Position numbers and translations under genes: made by a program
Part shown: positions 47,071-57,655 of the stretch, piece by piece
Position numbering within the stretch: the first letter of the stretch is position 1
Layout: each line of letters begins with the position of its first letter
The notes under the pieces: generated by a model
What the model was told of the DNA's origin: nothing
Seen by the model: only the letters and a program-made list of their open reading frames with translations
Database searches by the model: none
Origin: Parelaphostrongylus tenuis
Taxonomy: Eukaryota; Nematoda; Chromadorea; Rhabditida; Metastrongylidae
Direction: 5' to 3'
NCBI GenBank assembly: GCA_019055375.1
Contig: JAHQIW010005122.1
Location: 168,063-232,062 of the forward strand
DNA length: 64,000 nucleotides

Positions 47071-47525
47071 ACGTTTTACGCTCTGTGTTAAGTGGAATTT
47101 TCACACGAATAGCAGCTGCTTCAACGAATTCGTCGAAATATGGAAGAAAATATAGGACAACGCAGTACAGCGTATCTGTCATTCTTTACACATGCCGCAT
47201 TTGAATCTGTCATTTCACTCACTGAGTTAGTCTTCCAAAGAAATATGTTTTAGTGATTCAGTTTCCGAAGATTCAGAATGCGTATAATACATTACAACGA
47301 TCTGTGCTAGCCTTTAGTAATACTGACTAATCAGAATGTTTTGTTCGGTGAGAAACAAATGTAATTGTTGAACAATTATTATCATCACCATGCATCCAGT
47401 ATACTAGGAGATCGTCGATTGAGGTGATTCACATCTGCGATGCCTTCTGAAAAAGATTCGACACGATCGACATTGAAGATCCAGATTACAACGAAGACAA
47501 ACTGCTGTGGGTAATAAATTCGACT

Positions 47526-47564
47526 GGCTGATTTGAAGAAGACGAAATGCTTCAAAACGTCAAC
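47526..47564 (+). ncRNA. hammerhead-like motif in repeat A1, decayed
   Basis: ggct, ttgaaga, gacg-aaatg-cttc, aaaac, gtc: the layout of the P-family ribozyme with a damaged core (TTGAAGA, AAAAC). The original stem II was probably GACG/CGTC. See the A2 copy at 56717. Confidence 0.4.
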
Positions 47565-47926
47565 AAAATAATTCCTTTATTAACAACGTCGTGTTACAAG
47601 TTCAGTCAACAAAAAACTATCTTGTTGTAATATTTTGTTCTTCTTCTTTGGCTATGCGAAGCGATTTGAATACATGTCTCCTTGATTTTTTTGGTCATAA
47701 CTGCTTGTAAATGGAGAGAAGACTCCTGCCTATACAGGTAGTGTGCCTTAGACGACAGGACCATTTTAAAAGAATATTTCCGTTAGGTCACTCGTAGGAA
47801 TTGTGTAGACTCTCAGAGATGTCAACGCATCAAATCTCCAAAAAGCACTCTTCCATAATCACGGGACGAAAATGTCAGTGATGAGTTAAAAAAGTCGATG
47901 ATAATGAAACTCTTTCCATACATTCA

Positions 47927-48332
47927 AAATTGATTCCAAAAAAAGAATGTTTTTAGCCTAGGTTGGTAAGCCAGAGCCATACACCGGTGTTTCGGAGGTT
48001 TCGGCCTTCTCGTCACTGACCCCCGCCCCACATTAAGCCCTGCATTGAAGCAAGGAGGGAGGCGTACGTCGTGATGGCATAGTGTACAATGACACTAGTC
48101 CGTCACTACTGTTCAGTCGATGGATTTCGGCTGGTAGACCGAAACTAATCCATATGATCGACTGTTTTTAAAACCTCGTGATAAACGTTCAAAATTAATT
48201 CCAAAAAAAAACCTCCGAAACACCGGTGTATGGCCCTGGCGTGCCAACCTCGTTTAGGCAAAAAATATTCTTTTCTTGGAATTAATTTTGAACGTTCATC
48301 ACAAGGCTTAAAAAAGAGTCGATCATATGGGT
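47927..48332. mobile_element. hairpin insertion (406 bp) with 16-bp target duplication
   Basis: Flanked by TCTTTCCATACATTCA (47911-47926) and TCTTTTCATACGTTCA (48333-48348), 14 of 16 identical, and absent from repeat A2. About 80 bp at the left end (through gtgtttcggaggttt, 47991) is the reverse complement of about 80 bp near the right (aaacctccgaaacaccggtg, 48209-48228, onward). A second nested inverted segment pairs 48150-48205 with 48276-48332. No open frame. On the minus strand of the left arm, gtgacgag, ...ccgaaac, and ACACCGGTGTA followed by TGGC resemble the 3' half of a hammerhead with a 5-bp stem III and GTA triplet. Confidence 0.7.
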
Positions 48333-48776
48333 TCTTTTCATACGTTCATGAGAGCGGCAATAAGCCAAACGTTTGTCACTGTAATGAGACAATATATCAA
48401 CCTGTGGAGCCTGTAAACCTTTACAGCGTCAAACTATATCCTTCATGCAGATGTTCTGAAAATAATAAGTGATGTTTTAGACAGTTCATTGGAGCCATGT
48501 TCCCATCTATTCTTTATCTGTCCTGATCGGTTTTGCGGTTTTGCGACGTAGGAAAACTAGGCCAAAACAAAAGGCTTATCATAGCATTATCAGCATTTCG
48601 AATCCAGCCTCATAAAAATATGATGCTAATAATTTATCAAACCTCCGTTATCCTTACAAGCGCAGAAAAGAAAGTCTTGCCGTTTCCCAATTTTTTCACT
48701 GGACTATGCTCCAAATTACTAATTGAGATCATTGATAGATGCCTTCAAGTGACGTTTACATAGGATAAAGCTCTTA

Positions 48777-49052
48777 GGACTGATCAATCTCTAAAAGATG
48801 CGTCATGCATTCTTCTTCATCTGACATCGTTAGAGGTGGCTGAATGTCTGTCAGGCCTCTACAATGATGCATGGTGGCTGACCGATGTATCAAGTCAGTG
48901 CGTTGTCCTCCCATATGAACCTGGTACCAATTTGGACACGAGGGATGGTAGGCTTAGTGAATTTTCAGCGCGGGATCGAACCATAGACCACTGGTTGGTC
49001 GTTCACGTGTGTGTCGCAAAGCAGCTCCAACTACTGCACCACACGCGTTATG
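48777..49052 (-). repeat. SINE-1, near full length
   Basis: Reverse-strand SINE-1, from ggataaagctct (48766) through the tail and body to the tRNA-like head ending ccacacgcgttat at 49050. Lies between repeats A1 and B1. Confidence 0.7.
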
Positions 49053-49054
49053 GA

Positions 49055-50440
49055 GTTCATATTATAGGGTTTGAACTGTTCTCTATGCGAGAAACCCCCA
49101 GCTTTATATGCTTTCTTCGAAATGAGTTCGAGATATTGCTGCATACAGTAATGGAATATCACCAGAAGAAAGGAGAGGCGACAAAACTGCGAGATGATGT
49201 GTAATATTCATGCCCATCATTCTGTATGAGTCTAAATTGCTTAACTATATGACCCTCCTCTATCAGTAAAGTAGCCTTCTGCAACACGGCTGATTCCATT
49301 TAAACCAACCGAGAATCGACGTCATCTAGCTGGTAATGTCTTTGAGCATGCAACTACACTCACTGATCAGTAAATGAATGAATGAATATGCAGAACCGTC
49401 CACTCTTGCAGTTAAGCTCCAAGCGCTGTGATGGAGTCGCGTTCAGAGCGCTATTCTAGCACGCCATTCAAAAATGTAAACAATCTCACCCCTTATTTAA
49501 ATAAAAGAATTAAACATCCTTGTAAAGTCACCGCAATGAAAATTTGTGCCCTAATATTACATATTGCAAAGTGCACATTCACAGTACTGGATTGAATCGG
49601 GCAAAACAGTCAGTGCGGTGACATCCCTTGTGTGACTATAATGACTGCTTTAGTCGGTATCATCCATAACCAGAATATGTTCCTTGTTTTTCAAGCGAAT
49701 AAAGCCTACGAAAAGATAGGTACAAGGCAGTAGTCCAGAGAATTTTCAGGGTTTCCACAGCGATTCAAATTTCCAAGAAGTACAAGTTAGGCTTTGGCCC
49801 TCAATTTTCGCAGTCGCATACAAATAGACGAGTTATAGAATTTGGAATTTTGTACTGAATATCGTTGTAGTACAGGATATTACCATAGATTTATTCGTCG
49901 AATCGACACCACCAAAGAAACAAAACCGTACATTTGTAATAACTAATGCACAATATGCAGCGGTGTCTGTTCTGCATTGGTTGGCATGGTTTTGTTCATC
50001 TCAATCACGTCGGCGCTCTTCTAATCCAAGTTTCCTTCGATCAATGCACAACCAGTTGTTGATTGCTCATGGTTGTTACCACTTCGTCCTTTAATCAGAA
50101 AAAAACCTACTTAGTTGTAAATGCTCGTATGCAATAAAATCTGTCAAGAAGCAAGGGTACCATATCATTTACTGGTACAAATGGCGCTAGCCTGTGAAAA
50201 ACCATTAAGTGGAAGGAAAACAACATATTTTCAGTTTCTCGGAAAAAGCATTCAAATCACTCTATTGTGTTATGTTATATAACTTTGAAGGGAAATTTCG
50301 AAACTCTATACTGAATTGACGCACTGCTACCTATCTGCTATAGTTGTCGGTGGTTCTCTCTGATGAAAAGGGAACAAATGAAAAACCGATCTCATTCGCT
50401 ACGGAAAAATTTTCATAGGAGTCTTAGTGACTATTTGAAA
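49055..50440 (+). repeat. repeat B, copy B1
   Basis: About 1.4 kb related to 60390-62180, same orientation. Shared stretches include gcgttcagagcgctattcta, gcacgccattcaaaaa, aacacggctgatt and gaatcgacaccacca. No open frame or known domain, so its nature is unknown. Follows repeat A1 in the same order as A2 and B2. Confidence 0.7.
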
Positions 50441-50955
50441 GCTGAGACGAGGCTACAGCTCCACTTCGCCTGTTTTTCAATTCACCCCATTGTAACGCTG
50501 TAACAATCAAAATAAAATCATGTTTCATTAAATCACGTGTTTATAATTTTTATCTGGCTTATATTTCATTAGGGAAAAGTCCCTCTTTAGAGTACTAGTA
50601 CTCAAACTATAACACGAGCTTCAAAGAAATCAAACATACGTTTGATTTTTGAAAAGCTCTTCCGAACTTTTGATCTCCTCTGGCTTTTTAATTTGCGCTT
50701 AAACCTCACCAGACAGAGCTCTTCTTTAAAATGTTAGTAAACATGTGGCAACGAAATGTCCTTGATTTTGCCATGTGCTCATTTTTTCTGGTAATACGCT
50801 TCAGTGAGGAAAACAAGAACAAGTTTGATCATATTCATAACGTTTATCAGTTGTTCTACAAGGCGAGGCCCGTGGCAAGGATTTGGTAAGGGCGAGGCGA
50901 GGCAGAACGTTCGATATCTTGTTATTCATTAGTAATTTTTCCTTCTCTTTGACAG
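50440..50955. other. no gene recognised; possible upstream exon
   Basis: A frame at about 50802-50870 (EENKNKFDHIHNVYQLFYKA) looks coding-like and ends near a GTAAGG donor, but joining it to the exon at 50956 creates a stop in the phases tested. Confidence 0.25.
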
Positions 50956-51123
50956 AGACTCCGGATAAGACGCGAATACATCAATGACTGGTTATGCGGT
51001 GATCGAAGCAAACCAGGATTCAAAGAGCTTCAACGTGATCGAGATAAAAAAGCCATGCCAGTCCAAATTTTAGTGATAATGCAGAACAGACAGTACGGCA
51101 TATTTGAAAAAAAAACGTTTTAA
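50956..51123 (+). CDS. probable terminal exon of an unrecognised gene
   Basis: Acceptor ctctttgacag ends at 50955. The frame reads RLRIRREYINDWLCGDRSKP, then GFKELQRDRDKKAMPVQILV and IMQNRQYGIFEKKTF, followed by TAA at 51121-51123. Composition and the absence of stops make it look like a genuine coding exon. No start codon or upstream exon can be attached, and I do not recognise the family. It could also be a relic exon left by rearrangement. Confidence 0.4.
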   Translation, partial: RLRIRREYINDWLCGDRSKPGFKELQRDRDKKAMPVQILVIMQNRQYGIFEKKTF

Positions 51124-52424
51124 AGCTTCGGTAATGTTGATGTCAAAGGATGCCGCTTTCCGCGTGTGAAATGGATGGAGAATTGCGGATTTGAGCAGTT
51201 TTCCAGCAAGAATTGGTGCTCGTATGGTATAGTTCATCGAACATCTGCAATAGTCCAATAAAGTCACATGAAAAATATACTGTAACAGAATTTTCCGGTG
51301 AATATAAGAAAAACACGATGCTTAATAACTCCTTTATTAAATGCACTCTGCATAATACAAAATCGTAGTAGTTCATGCCCTGTAACAATCGAATCGTACA
51401 GTTAAACCGTTCTCAATGGTATCACTCTCGTAGACGAATAAATCTCCACTATTGTCGTCACAGTCGGTCATCACCTTATGCATCGTCATATACGAAAGAT
51501 TATGCAGTGTAAGAACAGTGAAGCTTTTCTAAAAATCTATTACGCTCACTACAAACAAAGGAAACACCGAGCGACATTGCCAAAACCCAACTTTATTCAT
51601 GATAAATTATGGTAGAGACATTGAATGACACTACAAGAGCTCAGACAAAATCATTTCATACAAGCGAGTCGACAAAGCGCCAACGTCAAATCTCACCGAC
51701 GGAGGAGCTTAGAGACATAGACGGAAGGGCTTGTGGGTGTTGACCAATGACAACACAAGTGTTGAGAGTGGAACGCCTCGTGACCCAATTATGGGATGTT
51801 GAACAACAACACATTATAAGAGACAAGAACATCTCGATCAGACTAGCCGGAAGAGAAAGAAGACTAAATAGTTTTAACACATGTACATGCAAATAGTTAC
51901 ATAACCGTTGGCAAGAATCTTGAGATATATACAGTAGAAATAAACACTGCCTATCGATCATTTGCCAACCCAGACCTGTTTTGGGTTAACACGGTTGACG
52001 TGCCACGTTGCTGCACTATCGAGACCACCTCTAGCTTCTCGACAACCAGACCCAGACACCTTGGCACAGTCGTACTGTACATGATGGTCGCGTCCTAGAA
52101 TTATCATATAGAAGACATTTTCGAGCATCTTCCGACGTACATAATTTTGCCATTTGAGTAGTACTATGGTGCAAGAAGATTGCTGCATTTAGATGGCTTT
52201 TTGTGCTGTACATAATAGAAATTTGAACTAGAAATCGATTGCAAACGATTAACACTTTGGAACTAAGCGTGCTTCGAGTGGTACGAAAGAGACTTGTTAT
52301 CGCTGGCTAAATCACGCTCGTACAATCAATGTGTAAATGTTTCGTTAGATAATTTTGATTCTATATGAGTAAGACTATCGATTGATCCTTTAGCTTCTAT
52401 ATTCTTAAAAAAAGCTAACGGCCT
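51124..52424. other. no gene recognised
   Basis: Only short frames without domains; no shared repeat recognised. Confidence 0.35.
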
Positions 52425-52675
52425 TAATCAATCTCTGAGAGATGCGCTATGCCAAAGCCGCTTGAGGTGATTGGATGCATATTTGGCCGTTACAACGACT
52501 TGCGGTGGCATATCGCTTTGTCGAGTCAGTGCTGGTTGTCCACCCAGACAAACCTGGTAACAATTTGCCGACTCTGGAAGGATGATGTTCTGGTGAGCCA
52601 TGAGTACGAAATCGAACCATCAATCTTGGGTGCAACGCAGAGCACCCCTAACCACTGCGCCATATAAGCTCGTTA
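52425..52675 (-). repeat. SINE-1, near full length
   Basis: Reverse-strand SINE-1 running from the tail tcaatctctgagagatgcg (52428-52446) to the tRNA-like head ending ccactgcgccatataagct at 52670. Confidence 0.75.
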
Positions 52676-54559
52676 CAGTGTAATAGCGTTCGAAAAATGC
52701 TACGCATGGAAACTGAGAAACAGAATGTGTGGGGATAAATGTATGCAATCCCGCACAGCTTGATTAACAGACGTGAAATGAACTCGAGAATGAACTTGCA
52801 CAAAGTTGTACCTCCAAATTTGCTGGTGCCGCTACCACGACCACCAACATTTCTTGATTCACAACAAGCCGCTTCGCTGGCGAGAGTCTTCAGCCAGTCC
52901 AGCATCTCTTAAAAAGAATACGCATTTCCATGGTATATCTTGACAAATAACTAGCCATTGCTCACTTGATTAGCCTCAATCATCAAGTTCATCAGATCTC
53001 TAGCAATGTTGCGATTCATTTCATTGAAAAACGACGTTGCAAAACCTCAATAACACCTAATTTTTCCAATAATCCATGTAAAAATAATGAATATATACCG
53101 AAATTTCTAGCACGCACGAAAAAATGCATTGGTGAAACGGTTAAGTGCTCTCTGAATTGACTTTCCGGCTAAGCATGCATAGGACACAGACACATAATGG
53201 AGTATATTCCGAAGTAGAAGTCATCATCCTTTTATACAGGAACATGAATTGCTGGAGTGTAAGATTCTGGAAGCGATAAGACCACCGATCAAACCGTAAA
53301 CGACAAAAAGATGCTGCGTAATCACACGTGATATGAGAGAGTATATAAATAGTTCTTTTTTGATGCGGAGGTTCATCTCAAATTTATGCGATATTCGTTT
53401 GGTGGCTCAACTTGAACAACCGAGTGGAGAGCTTAGTGAAAGCGGTGAGTATGTTAAAGTCGATATAGTGGTTGATGGGACTGAAATCTAGGTTTGGTGA
53501 ATTCTTTCAATGAAGTAATGGAGATTTTTGGGATGGCTGGCTTGTGGACAACGTGTTCTTTCCAGGCTCTAAAAATTGCAAAACCGTCAAACGTCGGCTG
53601 TTTGAAGAAATACGGTGTAGTTATGCAGTTTTTGTAGTTTCTCCTAAAAACGGAGAAGAAGTTCTCAGTTGAAAACAAGTTACATCTCCTAAAACGGAGA
53701 AGAAGTTCTCAGTTGAAAACAAGTTACACTCCAGATGTCTAACCTGTAAGGTCATCGACTGATAGCCCTGCGCCTAGAGTGTGAGTTAGTTGGTAAATAA
53801 GATCGCCGAATATGTGAAGCTCAAACGTATTTCCCTGCTATACTACAGTGAAAAGCCTTTCCAGAAAATAAGCACAGCTTTGTGATCATTCATACTTAGG
53901 CCTTTAAATGATTACTAATAATCTAAAGGAAGATGTAAAGCGCGAATATTTTTCTTTCCTGTAGCACTATCCAAAGAGCTTTACCAGAAAGCAAACACAT
54001 TTTTGAGTTCTTCGAGATTTGCGATATTGAAAGAATACTATTAGTCTATGGAAGGAGTTTTGTCTAGCTAATTCAATGCGAGATAAGAAAAAATGTGTGA
54101 TGGTGTAAAACATAATTTTACTTTGCATTCAACATCATTATATAAGGGTGTTTTGAAGAACCGGTTTCGCACGGCTTCAGCCAGGGATATAAGCTTTCGA
54201 ATTAATGCTAACACTCCTACGAAATTTCTTGTCTAAGAAATTATGCCAAATATTCATCTATCGCCGTCCAGCGCACAAATAGTAAAACCAAACCTGATTT
54301 GTTGTTGGTGGACTAAAGCACCTTTTCTTATTCACAATTCAGAAGTGTCTGTTTGCTTACTAACAATTCCATCCGCTCTCCCGAAATTAGATTGTCCTTT
54401 GAATCTTTTCTTCAATTAAAGTTTTATCCTATTCCAAATCGAGTTTTTCCCAAAAAGCTGTGGCAGTTGGAGAATGTTTTAGTGGAATGAACAGACATTT
54501 GGATCCGGTCGCCGCTTCATTGCTTGCTATCTAAATGAAATGGTCTAGGACAAGGTGAT
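52676..54559. other. no gene recognised
   Basis: AT-rich, with one short tandem duplication (listed). A reverse-strand frame around 53454-53678 (FRAWKEHVVHKPAIPKISIT) looks coding-like but matches nothing I can name. Confidence 0.35.
53641..53729. repeat. tandem duplication, 45-bp unit, two copies
   Basis: ctcctaaaaacggagaagaa... at 53641-53685 is repeated at 53686-53729, with one A deleted and one base changed at the end. Each unit starts with a small hairpin (ctcc...ggag). Confidence 0.9.
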
Positions 54560-54835
54560 GTTTCGACAATCTTTTCATGCATTCACCGACTAACTCACAA
54601 TGCAAAGTCGAATCGCCACATTTTGGGGAAAGTGAGATGGATCACGGTAGCACATTCATCGCATATCCTGATCTTGCTCCATCGTATTATCTCTTTTGCG
54701 CCCTAAAGCAGCATTTGCAAATCCGTTTTGGGAGGAAGCATCCAATCTGCCCAGCAAATAGTGCCATGTCATATATCATTACGGTAATTATAGTTCAAAA
54801 GTTCGCTTTCTATAAACCTCGGCATAATTAATTGT
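54560..54835 (+). pseudogene. mariner-family transposase, C-terminal fragment
   Basis: FIAYPDLAPSYYLFCALKQH (about 54655-54715) is the region of the third catalytic Asp, here Tyr (expected SDYHLF). The frame continues to QKFAFYKPRHN near 54800, resembling a mariner C-terminus. The N-terminal half is absent. The copy ends against the inverted PLE array. Confidence 0.65.
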
Positions 54836-55562
54836 TATATGTAAATCGAGAAAACTTATCTTGATTAGCTGACGCGAGGCTGGTAAATTAGTAGTAGAAG
54901 TTCGGCTGACGTTTCGGCGACCCGCCCTCTTCAGAGTCTGAGCGTATGTAGTAGTAGTCTATTTGAATGATTCCGATGGTGTAATTTATATGCTGCTTAG
55001 GTCAGATTAGAAGACCAAACGAAGAAAGGGCGCGAGATCTTCCGTGATGGCGAAGCACTCGTCCTTCCGGTTTATTTCGGGATTTTGGGCTTTTATCCAA
55101 AATGCCTCAAGAATTTTGCGCATGGATGTTTTTGATTCCTGCGTTAGGATTGTGACATTCACATCAGAATCCCTGTTGCTGTGCTTTTGTACCCTATGTA
55201 AACCTAAAGGCTTGGTTTTATCTATTTTAGATTTATTATCTAAATGCTCTTTTATGCGGATGAAAAGTGGCCAACCCGTTTCGCCTATATATTCTTCCCG
55301 CATGTTTTACATGTTAGTAAATAGATTGTGCCCGTTCTCATACAATCCCCTCTATTCCGATAGGGCAAATCATATAGTTTTTGGTATTGTACAATCGATC
55401 TAAAGTCTATTGCGGATCAGCTGATGACGTAGGGTGGGAGGTGGGACTTCAATAACTATCACGGAATTTTCAAGACCGCATCCTTTTAGGCACCTTTTGA
55501 CCGCGCTACTAATTTCGTCTGTTATAAATGGCAGTTTGAAGGGAACTTTATTCATATTTGAT
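54791..55562 (-). pseudogene. Penelope-like element 3' part, minus strand (left arm)
   Basis: Left half of a palindrome centred near 55562. On the minus strand: linker (RHQLIRNRL), decayed Cys motif, EYIGETGWPLFIRIKEHLDN (GIY-YIG core with its Arg), SKIDKTKPLGLHRVQKH, catalytic-Glu region ILEAFWIKAQNPEINRK, stop near 55010, then the hammerhead-like motif at 54904-54938 and about 110 bp of 3' flank. The arm differs from the right arm at many residues, so the palindrome is not an assembly echo. Confidence 0.75.
54904..54938 (-). ncRNA. hammerhead-like motif, P family
   Basis: Minus strand: core CTGAAGA (54928-54934), stem II GGCG-GGT-CGCC with one extra G, GAAAC (54911-54915), GTC (54908-54910), stem I 3' strand AGCC with one mismatch to the 5' side. 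Lies 3' of the GIY-YIG frame. Confidence 0.55.
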
Positions 55563-55678
55563 ATGAAGGGAACCTGAATAAAGTTTACTTCAAACTGCCA
55601 TTTATATCAAACGAAATTAGTAGCGCGATTAAAAGGTGCTTATAAAGATGCGGTCTTGAAAACTCCGTGGTAATATTG

Positions 55679-56124
55679 AAATCCCACCTCCCACCCAACG
55701 CCATCAGCTGATCCGCAATAGACTTTATGATCGATTGTGCAACACCAAAAGCTGTATGATCTGCCCTGACGGAAAAGAGGGGGATTGTATGAGATCGGGC
55801 ACAGTTTATTTACTAACATGTAAAACATGCGGGGAAGAATATATAGGCGAAACGGGTTGGCCACTTTTCATCCGCATAAAAGAGCATTTAGATAGTAAAT
55901 CTAAAATAGATAAAATCAAACCTTTAGGTTTACATAAAGCACAAAAGCACAGCAACAAGGATTTTGATGTAAATGTCACAATCCTAACGCAGGAATCAAA
56001 AACATCCACGCGCAAGACTCTTGAGGCATTTTGGATAAACGCCCAAAATCCCGAAATGAACCGGAAGGACGAGTGCGTCACCATCACACGAGATCTCGCG
56101 CCCTTTCTTCATTTGATCTTCTAA
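55679..56124 (+). CDS. GIY-YIG endonuclease domain of a Penelope-like element, open frame
   Basis: Uninterrupted from about 55679 to the TAA ending at 56124. Reads IEIPPPTQRHQLIRNRLYDR, then a Cys cluster typical of the PLE linker (CNTKSCMICPDGKEGDCMRS), then GTVYLLTC and EEYIGETG (the GIY and YIG elements), the catalytic Arg in LFIRIKEH, and the catalytic Glu in LEAFWI. In full PLEs this domain follows the reverse transcriptase and nicks target DNA. Here the reverse transcriptase is absent, so the frame is a domain remnant without its own start codon (earliest ATG at about 55766), though all landmark residues are kept. Confidence 0.7.
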
Positions 56125-56192
56125 CTTGACCTAGACAGCATATAACTAAGGCCATTCGAGTCACTCAAATAGTCTGATACTACATTCGCCCA

Positions 56193-56228
56193 GCCTCTGA
56201 AGAAGGCGGGTCGCCGAAACGTCACCCG
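56193..56228 (+). ncRNA. hammerhead-like motif, P family
   Basis: Core CTGAAGA 56197-56203, stem II GGCG-GGT-CGCC (56205-56215, four perfect pairs), GAAAC 56216-56220, GTC 56221-56223. Stem I pairs poorly (GCCT with ACCC), so this copy is probably weakened. Confidence 0.5.
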
Positions 56229-56309
56229 AACTTCTACGTCTAATTTACCAACCTCGCGTCAGGTAATTATGATGTTGATTGATCGAATTTTTTGATTAAA
56301 TAACAGCAG

Positions 56310-57486
56310 ATTCGACAAATTTGCCGAAATTTGAAGGAAAATATGGGACAACTCGATACAACGTATCTGTCGTTCACTACATATGCCACACTTAGATCTG
56401 TCATTTCACTCACTGAGTTAATCTTCCATAAGAATATTTTTTACAGTGATTCAGTTTGCGAAGATTCAGAATGCTTATAATACATTATAACGCTCTGTGC
56501 TAGTTTTTAGTAATACTGACTAATCACAATGTTTTGTTCGGTGAGAAACAAATGTTATTGTTGGACAATTATTATCATCACCATCCATCCCGAATACAAG
56601 ATGATCGTCGATTGAGGTGCTCCACATCAGCGATGCCTTCCGAAAAAATTCGACACAATCGGCATTAAAGATACAGATGACAACGAGGACGAGTTGCTGT
56701 GGATAATAAATTTGACTGGCTCAATTGAAGAAGACGAAATGCATCGAAACGTCAGCCGAATAAATATTTCTATTAGCAACGTGCTACAAGCTCAATCAAC
56801 AAGAAACTATCCTGTAGTTATATTTTGTTTTGCTTCTATAGCTATGCGAAACGATTTTGCTTCACGCCTCTTTGATTTTTCTTCGTCATGATTGCTTGCA
56901 AATGGAGAGAAGACTTTTGGCTTTATAGGTAGTGTGCCTTAGACGACAGCCCATTTTCGAAGAATATTTCCGTTAGGTCACTCGTAGGAAATGTGTAAAC
57001 TCTCAGAGATGTCTACGCATGAAAATTCCGAAAGGCACTTTTCCATAATCATGGGGCGAAAATGTTAGCAATGAGTTAAAAAGAGTGGATGATAATGAAA
57101 CTCTTTCTATTCGTTCATGAGAGCTACAATAGCCCAAACGTTTGCCACTGCAGTGAGACGATATACCAACATGTGGAGCTTGTGACTCTTCACAGTGTCA
57201 ATTTATATCCTTCATACAGATGTTCTAAAAATAAAAAGTGAAGTTTGGAACAGTTCATCAAAGCCATTTTCTCACCTATTGTTCATCTGTTCTAATCTGT
57301 TTTGCTACTTAAAAAAATTAGGCCAGAACTGGAGGATTATCATAGCATTATCAGTATTCCGAATCTAGTCTCATAGAAATATATTACCGCAATGTCATCA
57401 AACCTCCATTATTTTTACAAGAGCAAAAAATGAAGTCCCGCCATTAAACAATCTTTTCACTGAACTATGCTCCAGTTTATCTGCAA
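56310..57486 (+). repeat. repeat A, copy A2
   Basis: Second copy of repeat A, without the 406-bp hairpin insertion of A1. It contains an open stretch at 56694-56891 (SRINISISNVLQAQSTRN) that is broken in A1. The similarity to A1 resumes at about 57785 (attgatagatgcctt) after an inserted inverted ribozyme pair. Confidence 0.7.
56717..56757 (+). ncRNA. hammerhead-like motif in repeat A2, decayed
   Basis: GGCT, TTGAAGA, GACG-AAATG-CATC, GAAAC, GTC, AGCC: stem I is complete, the core has one change (C to T), stem II has one mismatch. Comparison with A1 (CTTC) suggests an ancestral GACG/CGTC stem whose CpG decayed differently in the two copies. Confidence 0.45.
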
Positions 57487-57545
57487 ATTGAGAAAACTTA
57501 TCTTGATCAGCTGACGCGAGGTTGGTAAATTAGTCGTAGAAGTTC

Positions 57546-57580
57546 GGCTAACGTTTAGGCGACCTGACTTCTTCAGAGTC
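57546..57580 (-). ncRNA. hammerhead-like motif, P family, decayed
   Basis: Core CTGAAGA kept (57570-57576), but GAAAC reads TAAAC, stem II pairs only partly (GTCA/CGCC), and the triplet is GTT. Confidence 0.4.
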
Positions 57581-57620
57581 TCAAACTTGGGTAAATAAGC
57601 AATTAATTGCCCAAGTTTGA

Positions 57621-57655
57621 GGCTCTGAAGAAGGCGGGTCGTCGAAACGTCAGCC
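57621..57655 (+). ncRNA. hammerhead-like motif, P family, best preserved
   Basis: Stem I GGCT/AGCC (57621-57624 with 57652-57655, perfect), core CTGAAGA 57625-57631, stem II GGCG-GGT-CGTC (one wobble), GAAAC 57644-57648, GTC 57649-57651. Stem III is the minimal AC/GT, so activity would probably need a dimer. Confidence 0.6.

Larger units (their letters stand above)
47120..48765 (+). repeat. repeat A, copy A1
   Basis: About 1.2 kb of sequence, excluding one insertion, closely related to 56310-57486 in the same orientation. Shared stretches include gtcatttcactcactgagtt, gtaatactgactaatca and ttttgttcggtgagaaacaa. Contains a decayed hammerhead-like motif at 47526-47564 and no intact frame. The A2 copy reads NVSRINISISNVLQAQSTRN near the same place, suggesting derivation from a PLE-like element (inference). 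Interrupted at 47927-48332 by a hairpin insertion absent from A2. Confidence 0.7.
55565..56275 (+). mobile_element. Penelope-like element 3' part, plus strand (right arm)
   Basis: Right half of the palindrome. It starts at the shared centre (caaactgccatttatatcaa), passes through a stretch with a one-base frame break at about 55675, and enters the intact GIY-YIG frame. It ends with the hammerhead-like motif at 56193-56228 and 3' flank ccaacctcgcgtcag. The two arms therefore form a head-to-head pair with both 3' ends pointing outward. Confidence 0.75.
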
